From contig CANROE010000006.1 of assembly GCA_947632195.1 (NCBI GenBank), positions 1 through 64,000 on the forward strand: 64,000 nucleotides of DNA. Reading direction: 5' to 3'. The stretch comes from an uncultured Clostridia bacterium. GTDB lineage: Bacteria > Bacillota > Clostridia > Christensenellales > Borkfalkiaceae. The notes below the pieces were generated by a model. It saw only the letters and a list, made by a program, of their open reading frames with translations. It did no database searches and was not told the DNA's origin. Of the stretch, positions 42,086-49,454 are shown in pieces; position 1 is the first letter of the stretch; each line of letters opens with the position of its first letter. The position numbers and the translations under genes were made by a program.

Positions 42086-42295
42086 TTAAAACTTCTGGGT
42101 AGGCTTATAGGGCTGCGCGGGTGCGGGCGTTCCCACCTTCCCCATCGAGGGCATCTCGCTCTGCTGGTATTTCTTTCCCAACGACACAGCGCCGTCTGCT
42201 TTTCCGAGCTTGGAAAAATCCGTGCCGCCGGCCACTCCGTCGAGTTCTTCGTCTTTGAGTTCTTCGATCTCATTCTTATTTTCTTTGTTTTCCAT
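42086..42295 (-). CDS. peptide P3: double-glycine leader peptide
   Basis: The protein has 69 residues. A short acidic leader (NEIEELKDEELDGVAGG) ends in Gly-Gly. The ~45-residue core is Lys/Gly/Pro-rich with GKVGTPAPAQPYKP near the end and has no Cys. This leader lacks the Nif11 helix, so P3 is a different precursor type that still fits C39 processing. ATG at 42295 follows GGGAG; a longer reading from 42337 has no ribosome site. First gene after a consensus promoter. Confidence 0.7.
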   Translation of the reverse strand: MENKENKNEIEELKDEELDGVAGGTDFSKLGKADGAVSLGKKYQQSEMPSMGKVGTPAPAQPYKPTQKF

Positions 42296-42354
42296 TCTTG
42301 TGATCTCCCGAATTAAAGTTTTCGATATTCCGCCCAAGCGGTTTTTGTACTTTC

Positions 42355-42383
42355 ATTATAGCATGCTTCTTTGCAAAATGCAA
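42355..42383 (-). promoter_or_regulatory. strong promoter of the P3-P2 peptide operon
   Basis: On the minus strand TTGCAT (42383-42378), a 17-bp spacer and TATAAT (42360-42355). The leader contains a small CCGCTT-GGGCGG hairpin. Confidence 0.85.
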
Positions 42384-42416
42384 TAGCTTGAAACGCATTC
42401 AAACAAATTCTAACAA

Positions 42417-44600
42417 TTAGCCTTCGAGACGCTGGCGGGCGACAAGCTCGGCGAATTTGCCGTTTTTTGCGATAAGCTCGTCATAGGTGCCGTCCTCGGC
42501 GATCTTCCCGTTTTCGAGATAGATGATCCTGTCGCACTGCTTGATGGTGGAGAGGCGGTGCGCAATGACGATGCGGGTGCATTTGAGATGGTCCAAGGAA
42601 TCCGAGACCTTTTTCTGGGTCAGATTGTCGAGCGCGCTCGTCGCCTCGTCGAACATGAGGATCTTGGGTTTCGGGGCGATGGCGCGCGCGATCATGAGCC
42701 GTTGGCGCTGTCCTCCCGAGACGCCGCCGCTGCCCTCCGAAATGAGGGTCTGCATGCCCATCGGCATTTTACGGATGTCGTCGGCAATGCCCGCAAGTTC
42801 CGCAGCCTCCCACGCGTCGTCGAGGGTAAGCCAGGGCGCGGAAATGGTGATGTTGGAATAGATGTCCCCCTGGAACAATTTGCCATCCTGCATGACCGTG
42901 CCGATCCTGCGGCGCAGCGATTTTAAGTCGATGCCCGCGATGTCCTTTCCGTCGTAATACACGGCGCCCTTCTGGGGCGTTTCAAACCCGAGCATGATCC
43001 GCATGAGGGTGGACTTTCCGCACCCCGTTGCGCCGACGAAGGCGACGTACTGCCCCGGGCGGATTTTGAGGGAGAGATTGTCCAAAACATTGGGCATGTT
43101 ATCACTGTAACGGAAGGTGATATTGTTGAGTTCGATCCCGCCAGAAAGCCTTGTCACCACTTGCTTGCCTTCCGAAACTTCGGGCACCGTTTCCAGAATA
43201 GGCTTTACCATGTGCAGGATGGGTTTGATGTTCGCGACCGTCAGGGTGATCCCCGCAAGGGACACAAAGGCGCCGGACACCATGCCGTAAGCCGTGTTAA
43301 ACGCGTAAAAATCGGCAACGGAGACTTTGCTCAGCGCCGCCATAAAGTATATGGCGAAATTGCCCGCAAGCGTGATAATCAGCGTAATGACGTTCCCGTA
43401 AGTCAGAACATCGGGCTCGTCGAAATAGATCTTGATGAATTCCGCGTAATGTTTGCCCCACCGCGAGAAGGCGCGCTTTTCCGCGCCCGTCAGTTTGATC
43501 TTCTGCACGCCCGAGATGAGCGCATAGCTCATTCCGCTCTCTTTCGCCTCCAACTCCATCTGTTTTTTGGAGACTTTTGCGCGCACCACGGTGGAGATCA
43601 CCGCAAAAAGCAGCATCACCACGATCACCGCAACGGCGGGGATCACCAGCGCGGGCGCAAACACGAAGATCTGCGACAGATAGATGAGGGAGAAGAGGGA
43701 GGTTAGACCGGTGGAAAGAAAGACTTCCACCAGCATGGCACAGAGGGTATTGAGAAACTCTGCGCGCGTGGAGAGCTCGCCCGCGCTGTAATTTTTGAAA
43801 AAGTCGGCGGGAAGAGACATCAGCCGCGCCATGGTCGCGGCCTGTACGGTCACGTTCAGCTTGGTGGAGATGCGCGCGATCAAGAGTGATTTCACCGCTT
43901 CGATCAAAAGAGACGAGAGCGTTACGCACACCATGAACACCGCAATGGAGACAAGCAGCGTGATGTCTCCGCTTTCGATGACGGCTCCGAACAACAGTTG
44001 GTTGAGTTTCGGCATGAGCAGCCCCACCAACGTGACGACCAGCGCCGCAACCGCCGTTAAAATGTAGTCCGCAGGGGAGAGGATCCCCGCAATGTATTTC
44101 AGAAGTGCGCCCGTTTTGAGCTTTTTCAGCGGGAAAGGCTTATAAAAGGCGATCGCCTCACCCTCAAAAAGCGCCTCGTTCCTGCGGGTGACCTTCACCC
44201 GTTTGCCCTTCTCGGTATCGAAATAGGAATACCCCGAAAGACCGGACGGAAGGAGCGCAATAAGGGTGCCGTCCGACTTTTTTACGCCGAGCATGGCGCC
44301 CACTGCGTCCTTATGCCACCTCTTTTCGAGCTGTACCGAGCGCCGCATGATCCCGTACGGACGCATGAGATATTCGAGCCGTTCGTTCATATCCTTGACC
44401 GAATCGGGGACATCCTGCATCTTTGCATGATAGTAGCCCAGGATCTCGGCGATGGCGTTCTTTGCCTTGCCCTTTTCGTCTGCGAGCATGGCGGAGATGT
44501 TCTTCCCCGTGATGGCGTCCGAAATTTCCACGAACGTCTCTTCAAAAGTTTCCTGGTCGCGTTGTTTCCGCTCTTTGATTTGTTCGTCAAACCAACCCAT
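42417..44600 (-). CDS. NHLM-type peptide exporter, ABC transporter without peptidase
   Basis: The protein has 727 residues. An N-terminal cytoplasmic region of about 165 residues, helical and without a C39 Cys, precedes six membrane helices (PADYILTAVAALVVTLVGLLMP onward). The ATPase has Walker A VGATGCGKST, signature GGVSGGQRQRL, Walker B ILMFDEATSALD and the H-loop IAHRL. This matches the second ABC of NHLM microcin-type systems. With the C39 ABC it probably forms a heterodimeric exporter. It starts 11 bases after that gene. Confidence 0.85.
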   Translation of the reverse strand: MGWFDEQIKERKQRDQETFEETFVEISDAITGKNISAMLADEKGKAKNAIAEILGYYHAKMQDVPDSVKDMNERLEYLMRPYGIMRRSVQLEKRWHKDAVGAMLGVKKSDGTLIALLPSGLSGYSYFDTEKGKRVKVTRRNEALFEGEAIAFYKPFPLKKLKTGALLKYIAGILSPADYILTAVAALVVTLVGLLMPKLNQLLFGAVIESGDITLLVSIAVFMVCVTLSSLLIEAVKSLLIARISTKLNVTVQAATMARLMSLPADFFKNYSAGELSTRAEFLNTLCAMLVEVFLSTGLTSLFSLIYLSQIFVFAPALVIPAVAVIVVMLLFAVISTVVRAKVSKKQMELEAKESGMSYALISGVQKIKLTGAEKRAFSRWGKHYAEFIKIYFDEPDVLTYGNVITLIITLAGNFAIYFMAALSKVSVADFYAFNTAYGMVSGAFVSLAGITLTVANIKPILHMVKPILETVPEVSEGKQVVTRLSGGIELNNITFRYSDNMPNVLDNLSLKIRPGQYVAFVGATGCGKSTLMRIMLGFETPQKGAVYYDGKDIAGIDLKSLRRRIGTVMQDGKLFQGDIYSNITISAPWLTLDDAWEAAELAGIADDIRKMPMGMQTLISEGSGGVSGGQRQRLMIARAIAPKPKILMFDEATSALDNLTQKKVSDSLDHLKCTRIVIAHRLSTIKQCDRIIYLENGKIAEDGTYDELIAKNGKFAELVARQRLEG

Positions 44601-44611
44601 GTCCGTCCCTC

Positions 44612-46795
44612 CTACTCATTGGAGACGAGCTGCGTATAGAAGCCGCCCTTTGCATACAGTTCGTCGTGCGTGCCGCGCTCCACGACCTTGCCTTGGTCGA
44701 GAACGATGATCTCGTCGCAATCGCGGATCGTCGAAAGCCTGTGCGCCACAACGATACAGGTGATCCCTCTGTTTTTGATCGATTTCACGACCTCGTATTC
44801 CGTCTTGGCGTCGAGCGCGCTCGTCGCCTCGTCCAGAATGATGACCGTCGGGTCCTGCGCAAGCACGCGGGCGATCTCCATTCTCTGTCGCTGCCCGCCC
44901 GAAAAGTCCTTGCCGCCCTCGGTGATGACGTAGCTGTAACCACCGTCGCGCTGCATGATGTCCTCGTGCAGTTGCGCGTCTTTGGCGGCGAGAATCATTT
45001 CAAAGTCCTCGATGGAGCTGTCCCACATCTTGATGTTGTTGCGGATACTGTCCTCGAAAAGAATGATGTCCTGGTCGACAACGGCAAGCGAGCCCGTAAA
45101 CACGCCGCGATCGATCTGCTTGATGGGCTTGCCGTCGAATAAAATTTCGCCGCTCCACGGTTGATACAACCCAGAAATCAGCTTGGTGAGCGTAGATTTT
45201 CCGCAGCCCGACCCGCCGACAAACGCCACACGGGAGCCCGGTTTGAGCGTCATGCTGAAATCTTCGATGAGCGGCGCGGCAAGGCGGGAATAGCCGAACG
45301 TAACGTTCTTCAACTCCACGAGGCCGGAGAGCTTATCGTATTCTTTCAGCTCTCCGCCCGCCTCGCTGTTTTCGCAGTTCACGTCGGTGGGATACTCCAT
45401 CACGTCCTCTACCCGCTCCATCTCCGTGCGCATTTCCTGAATGGTCTGGCCTGCGGAAATGAGCGTCATCGCGGGCGCGGTGAAGGAGGCGAGGAACCCC
45501 TGGAACGCCATCACCATACCTACGGTAAACTCCCCTTGCATCGTGAGCCAGACGCCGAGAATGAGAACGGCGACGTTCGCCAGCGAGGTGACAAGGGTGG
45601 GAATGAGCCCGAGATATTGGTTCAATCTTTCGTATCTCGTTTCCTGCGTGTTGACGCTCGCCTGGTAGCCCGCCCATTTCGCGAAATAGCCGTTTTCGGC
45701 GCCGCTTGCCTTGATCGTCTCGATCATTTCGATCCCCGCAACGGTAGCGCCCGCAAGTTTGCCTGCGTCGCGCATTTGCACGCGGGTGATGTTCACCCGC
45801 TTTTTGGAAATAATGCGGGACATAAACAGGTTGATGACGATGGACGCAAGGCCGACGAGCGCCAAGATCCAGCTGTATTGCACCATGATGACGAGATAAA
45901 AGACCATCATCGCCGTATTCAGCACCAGCGGCGCCAGGGTATTTACGAGCGTATTGGCAATTTCGCCGTTCGCTTTCTGGCGGAGCTGGATGTCCCCCGC
46001 CATCCGCTGGGAGAAAAATTCCATCGGCATGCGCAGCACTTTCCACAAAAAGGTGGAGTCTCCGACGGAGGTGAATTTCGCCTCGATCCTCCACATGGTG
46101 CGCGCTTCGATGAACGCGACGACGATCTGGACGACGGAGACGGCCGCAAGCAGGCCGAAGAACGGATAGAACCATTCGGGATTCTCCTGCGTCAGCAATT
46201 TATCGAGCAACACATGCGAAAACACGGGCTGGATCACGCCGAGCAAGGAGATGAGGACGGTCGTCAAAACGACGAACACCACCGCAATGCCCGCGCCGAC
46301 GAGCCTCTTTTTCGCAAACGCAAGCATGCTCTTGGGCTTTCCGCCAGGCACGAAGTTCTCCGTCGGCTCGAACATCAGGCAGATCCCCGTAAAGCTCTTG
46401 TCAAAGGTCTCCATGGAGACGGTGTAATTGCCCTTCGCGGGGTCGTTGAGCACCGCTTTCTTCCCCTTGAATCCGCACAAAACGACAAAATGGTTGAAAT
46501 TCCAATGGATGATACAGGGGAATTTCCCCGCCGTTTTGAGCTGTTCGGGCTCGTACTTATATCCCTTAGCCGAGAGCCCGTAATTGCGGGCGGCTTTCAG
46601 CAGATTGCGCGCGTTGGAGCCGTCGCGGGAAACGCCGCAGTCGGCGCGCACCTGTTCGAGCGGGATCCACTTGCCATAGTAGGCAAGGATCATCGTGAGC
46701 GCTGCGGCGCCGCATTCGAGCGTCTCCATCTGCATGGCAACGGGCACTTTTGCCGCCCCTTTGGTGAGCGGTTTGTTCTGTTTCTTTTTCGACAT
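44612..46795 (-). CDS. NHLM-type peptide exporter, C39 peptidase-ABC transporter
   Basis: The protein has 727 residues. The N-terminal C39 peptidase has catalytic Cys28 (METLECGAAALTM), His in WNFNHFVVL and Asp in LNDPAKGNYT. It should cut after Gly-Gly leaders. Six membrane helices follow, then an ATPase with Walker A VGGSGCGKST, signature FSGGQRQRM and Walker B ILDEATSALD. The three Gly-Gly peptides nearby are its likely substrates. GAGGTGCG precedes the start, and it is coupled to the HlyD-like gene by a 9-base gap. Confidence 0.9.
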   Translation of the reverse strand: MSKKKQNKPLTKGAAKVPVAMQMETLECGAAALTMILAYYGKWIPLEQVRADCGVSRDGSNARNLLKAARNYGLSAKGYKYEPEQLKTAGKFPCIIHWNFNHFVVLCGFKGKKAVLNDPAKGNYTVSMETFDKSFTGICLMFEPTENFVPGGKPKSMLAFAKKRLVGAGIAVVFVVLTTVLISLLGVIQPVFSHVLLDKLLTQENPEWFYPFFGLLAAVSVVQIVVAFIEARTMWRIEAKFTSVGDSTFLWKVLRMPMEFFSQRMAGDIQLRQKANGEIANTLVNTLAPLVLNTAMMVFYLVIMVQYSWILALVGLASIVINLFMSRIISKKRVNITRVQMRDAGKLAGATVAGIEMIETIKASGAENGYFAKWAGYQASVNTQETRYERLNQYLGLIPTLVTSLANVAVLILGVWLTMQGEFTVGMVMAFQGFLASFTAPAMTLISAGQTIQEMRTEMERVEDVMEYPTDVNCENSEAGGELKEYDKLSGLVELKNVTFGYSRLAAPLIEDFSMTLKPGSRVAFVGGSGCGKSTLTKLISGLYQPWSGEILFDGKPIKQIDRGVFTGSLAVVDQDIILFEDSIRNNIKMWDSSIEDFEMILAAKDAQLHEDIMQRDGGYSYVITEGGKDFSGGQRQRMEIARVLAQDPTVIILDEATSALDAKTEYEVVKSIKNRGITCIVVAHRLSTIRDCDEIIVLDQGKVVERGTHDELYAKGGFYTQLVSNE

Positions 46796-46804
46796 AAGCG
46801 CACC

Positions 46805-47278
46805 TCAATGGAAGAGGAGAGAAATGGGAGAAATGCTGTCCGTTACGATCGACGCCTGATAGACGCCCGCAGGGAGCTCCGCATCCAGCGTGACCGCATA
46901 CACCCATTCCCCGAGTTGAAGGCCGCCCACATGCAGCGTGTAAGCCGTAAAGCTGTCATCCACCGCGACGGGCTCTCCCGAAACTGTTGACACGGTGTAT
47001 TCTTTGCTGCCCACCCGCACGGTGTTGCCTTCGGAAATGCCCGAAAATTCCGCCTCTTTGACATAGCAGACCGTTGTCCCGTCCTGCGCGACCGCAACTG
47101 CGGTGACTTTGCTCTCCACCTTTCCGACGACCGCCCATACGAAAAAGCCGGCAAGCAAGAGAAAAACCGCCGCCAGAATGATCCATATGCCGGGGTTTGT
47201 CACACGGATATAATCGCTCAGCTGTTCCGGAGACGACGCCCGCTCGATACTCTTTTTTCTGAAAATAGGATTGTCCAT
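46805..47278 (-). CDS. short HlyD/NHLM secretion-like membrane protein
   Basis: The protein has 157 residues. The N-terminus FRKKSIERASSPEQLSDYIRVTNPG matches the start of NHLM bacteriocin secretion proteins, followed by one membrane helix (IWIILAAVFLLLAGFFVWAVVG). The remaining ~100 residues are beta-rich, containing VESKVTAVAVAQDGTTVCYV and later strands, like a single lipoyl/barrel-sandwich part. The usual coiled-coil arm is absent. HlyD proteins normally run to several hundred residues, so this is a minimal form that suits a monoderm envelope. Confidence 0.75.
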   Translation of the reverse strand: MDNPIFRKKSIERASSPEQLSDYIRVTNPGIWIILAAVFLLLAGFFVWAVVGKVESKVTAVAVAQDGTTVCYVKEAEFSGISEGNTVRVGSKEYTVSTVSGEPVAVDDSFTAYTLHVGGLQLGEWVYAVTLDAELPAGVYQASIVTDSISPISLLFH

Positions 47279-47321
47279 GCCCTTCCTTCCTTTGCTCCGG
47301 TCATCTGTCCCGGGCCCGCTT

Positions 47322-47729
47322 TTAAAAATTCTTGACGATCTTTAAGATGTTCTGTCCGTCCCGATACTCATAGGACATTCGATCCATCGTCTTTTTCACC
47401 ATATAAATGCCCAATCCGCCGATCCCCCGCTCTTCCGCAGACAGCGAAATGTCGGGGTCCTTTTTCTGCAACGGATCGAACGGCACGCCGCGATCGAGAA
47501 AGGTGAGAACGGCGGCACGGGGTTCCTCCGTAAACTCCACGCGCACGGTCGCAAAGCCCGATCCCTCTCCGTAGGCATAGCGGGCGATGTTGCCGAACAA
47601 CTCGTCTATGGCAACGTCGATCTGCATTTGCACCTTAACGGGACACCCCGCCGCTTGCAGCTGTCCGTTTACGAATTCCGTGACTTCTTCGATGTTTTCC
47701 ACCGCTGCGCCGATCGTCAGTTCCTTCAT
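47322..47729 (-). CDS. RsbW-like anti-sigma/serine kinase (HATPase_c_2)
   Basis: The protein has 135 residues. The N box is IDELFGNIARYAY, G1 is LDRGVPFDP and G2 is GIGGLGIYMVKKTMD. These are the marks of RsbW/SpoIIAB-type kinases. It should phosphorylate the STAS protein encoded just upstream and hold a partner when the STAS is phosphorylated. No sigma-factor gene is in the window, so its regulated partner is unknown and may be elsewhere or may not be a sigma factor. Confidence 0.88.
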   Translation of the reverse strand: MKELTIGAAVENIEEVTEFVNGQLQAAGCPVKVQMQIDVAIDELFGNIARYAYGEGSGFATVRVEFTEEPRAAVLTFLDRGVPFDPLQKKDPDISLSAEERGIGGLGIYMVKKTMDRMSYEYRDGQNILKIVKNF

Positions 47730-47770
47730 GTTCTCCTCCGCTTTTCTTGCGGGAAAGCCGCTCCGTTTCT

Positions 47771-48067
47771 TTATTCCACCGTAAGGATCTCGGAAAAGCC
47801 CGTGATCTCAAACACTTCCATGATCGTCTCGTTGACGTGGCGGATCACCATGGAGCCCTGCTTGTTCATCACCTTCTGCGCCGCAAGCAACACACGCAGC
47901 CCTGCCGAAGAGAGATATTCAAGCTCCGAAAAATCGAACACGAGGGCGGTAACGCCGTCAATGCTCCGTTTGAGTTCTGCTTCGAGCTGGGGCGCCGTCG
48001 TCGTATCCAGGCGCCCCGAAACGGAGATTTCAAGTTCCGTCCCCTGCCCTTTCTTATCAATGGTCAT
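47771..48067 (-). CDS. STAS-domain anti-sigma factor antagonist (RsbV/SpoIIAA-like)
   Basis: The protein has 98 residues. VSGRLDTTTAPQLEAEL and the phosphorylation loop ELEYLSSAGLRVLL (Ser about residue 56-57) are typical. Unphosphorylated, it should bind the RsbW-like kinase and free that kinase's partner. The SpoIIE-type phosphatase at 37191 is the natural activator. First gene of the exporter operon, behind a consensus promoter. GGAGGAG lies before the ATG. Confidence 0.92.
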   Translation of the reverse strand: MTIDKKGQGTELEISVSGRLDTTTAPQLEAELKRSIDGVTALVFDFSELEYLSSAGLRVLLAAQKVMNKQGSMVIRHVNETIMEVFEITGFSEILTVE

Positions 48068-48104
48068 CGTGTTTCTCCTCCGAAAACATTCATTTTATTT
48101 TTTT

Positions 48105-48133
48105 ATTATAGCACACTTCGCCGCGCTTGTCAA
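48105..48133 (-). promoter_or_regulatory. consensus sigma-A promoter of the STAS-kinase-exporter operon
   Basis: On the minus strand TTGACA (48133-48128), a 17-bp spacer and TATAAT (48110-48105), located in the gap after the membrane-protein gene. It shows that STAS, kinase, HlyD-like and both ABC genes form one transcript. Confidence 0.9.
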
Positions 48134-48143
48134 ACGCACGCAT

Positions 48144-49376
48144 TTAAAAGAACAGATAGATCAAGACGATCACGACAATGACCAACAGATAGATGGCGGA
48201 AAAGACGGAATACTGCCGCCGCGACGTGGGCTTGCGGTCGTCGAATAAGAAGAGGAACGGAATGCACAGCGCGGCATAGTAGAACTTGCCGAGCCCCCAT
48301 TTCCCCGCGAAAGAGAAGGTGCCGAGAAGATAGTCGAGCGCGCATAAGAGCAGGAGACAGCCGCTCAAAAAGACAGCCGTCTCCAAGGCCCGTCTTTTTG
48401 CGGACCGTACGCTCTCAAACGACCGGGTAGAATAGGTCTTTTTCCTAAGAGCGAGCGTGTGCAGTCCTTTCTCCACCCGCAGCGTCCGCACGGGATAAAA
48501 GCGGTTGCACAGCAAGATACAGCCGATGAACAGGAACGGGGGCAGGTGCCTTGCAGGGAAAAGACACAAAACCAGAACTTCCGGCATGATAACGCCCGAG
48601 CGCGTAAGCCCGTTGACGATAAAGATGGCGAGAATGTAGGCGATGGGGATCGCGCCGAGGGAACGGAAGAGCGCAAGTTTTGTCCGCGTGTTCGCCCATT
48701 TGGGGCGGGTACAGAAGATGATACACATCAAGAGACAGAGCAGCTGGTCGAGAAAGAGGTTGAAGGAAGGCATGTTCTTCAACAGAACGATGATGATCTG
48801 GTCGGTCAGAAAGTCCTCCGCGATTTCCAGCAGCCCCGCCACGCTGTCCGCAGGCAGCAGCTGCCCCTCGGAGTTCACCGCCGCGATGAGTTTGTTGACG
48901 AGGTCGATGATCTCGGCATATCCCCCCATTGCCGTCTCGATAAAGGAAAACAACTGTATCACCAACAAAGTGACGAACCCGATGAGAATGGAATAGACGA
49001 CGAGCTCGGCGAAGAAGAGCAGAATGGACAAGATCGCGGTGCGCCGCGTGAATCGCCCGATCTCGGCGCGGTTGAGATTGAGCACGAAGGAAACCGTCGC
49101 CACGAAATAGAGCGGAACGACGAGAGCCCCCAGGTTGCGCATGATGTCGATCAGAACGCCGAATGCCCCCGGGATATGCAGGGCGGAAAATGCCGCCACC
49201 GCGCCCGCGACGTCGCCCGCCTCCATGGCGTTGAGGGCGTTCCCCGCCTGTTGGAGGGCGTTCAGAATGACGAAATAGGTCGCCAGCTGCGACAGGAAAA
49301 AGAAGATCATGGCAACATAGCGAAGGTAGACAAATCCTCTCCGCTTGCCATAGACGAACGTCTCGTAAATACTCAT
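48144..49376 (-). CDS. polytopic membrane protein of unknown function
   Basis: The protein has 410 residues and about nine hydrophobic segments (YVAMIFFFLSQLATYFVIL, LGALVVPLYFVATVSFVLNL, ILSILLFFAELVVYSILIGFVTLLVIQLF and others). A soluble stretch (about 170-205) lies between helices, and the last 100 residues carry a basic loop. No catalytic motif was recognised. It lies 76 bases before the STAS gene and 78 bases after the 1124-aa lipoprotein, so it probably belongs to that lipoprotein's transcript. Confidence 0.65.
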   Translation of the reverse strand: MSIYETFVYGKRRGFVYLRYVAMIFFFLSQLATYFVILNALQQAGNALNAMEAGDVAGAVAAFSALHIPGAFGVLIDIMRNLGALVVPLYFVATVSFVLNLNRAEIGRFTRRTAILSILLFFAELVVYSILIGFVTLLVIQLFSFIETAMGGYAEIIDLVNKLIAAVNSEGQLLPADSVAGLLEIAEDFLTDQIIIVLLKNMPSFNLFLDQLLCLLMCIIFCTRPKWANTRTKLALFRSLGAIPIAYILAIFIVNGLTRSGVIMPEVLVLCLFPARHLPPFLFIGCILLCNRFYPVRTLRVEKGLHTLALRKKTYSTRSFESVRSAKRRALETAVFLSGCLLLLCALDYLLGTFSFAGKWGLGKFYYAALCIPFLFLFDDRKPTSRRQYSVFSAIYLLVIVVIVLIYLFF

Positions 49377-49454
49377 CCTCTCTCCTCCCGTGTACTTCCG
49401 TACGGGCGGAACGCGTCCCGTCCCGCCCGCTTTGTTTGCGATGTGTTCCTCAAA

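Noticed and set aside
45161-46990. A 609-codon plus-strand frame across the C39-ABC gene
   Set aside because: The minus strand encodes a complete transporter with all catalytic motifs; the plus-strand product is charged and featureless.
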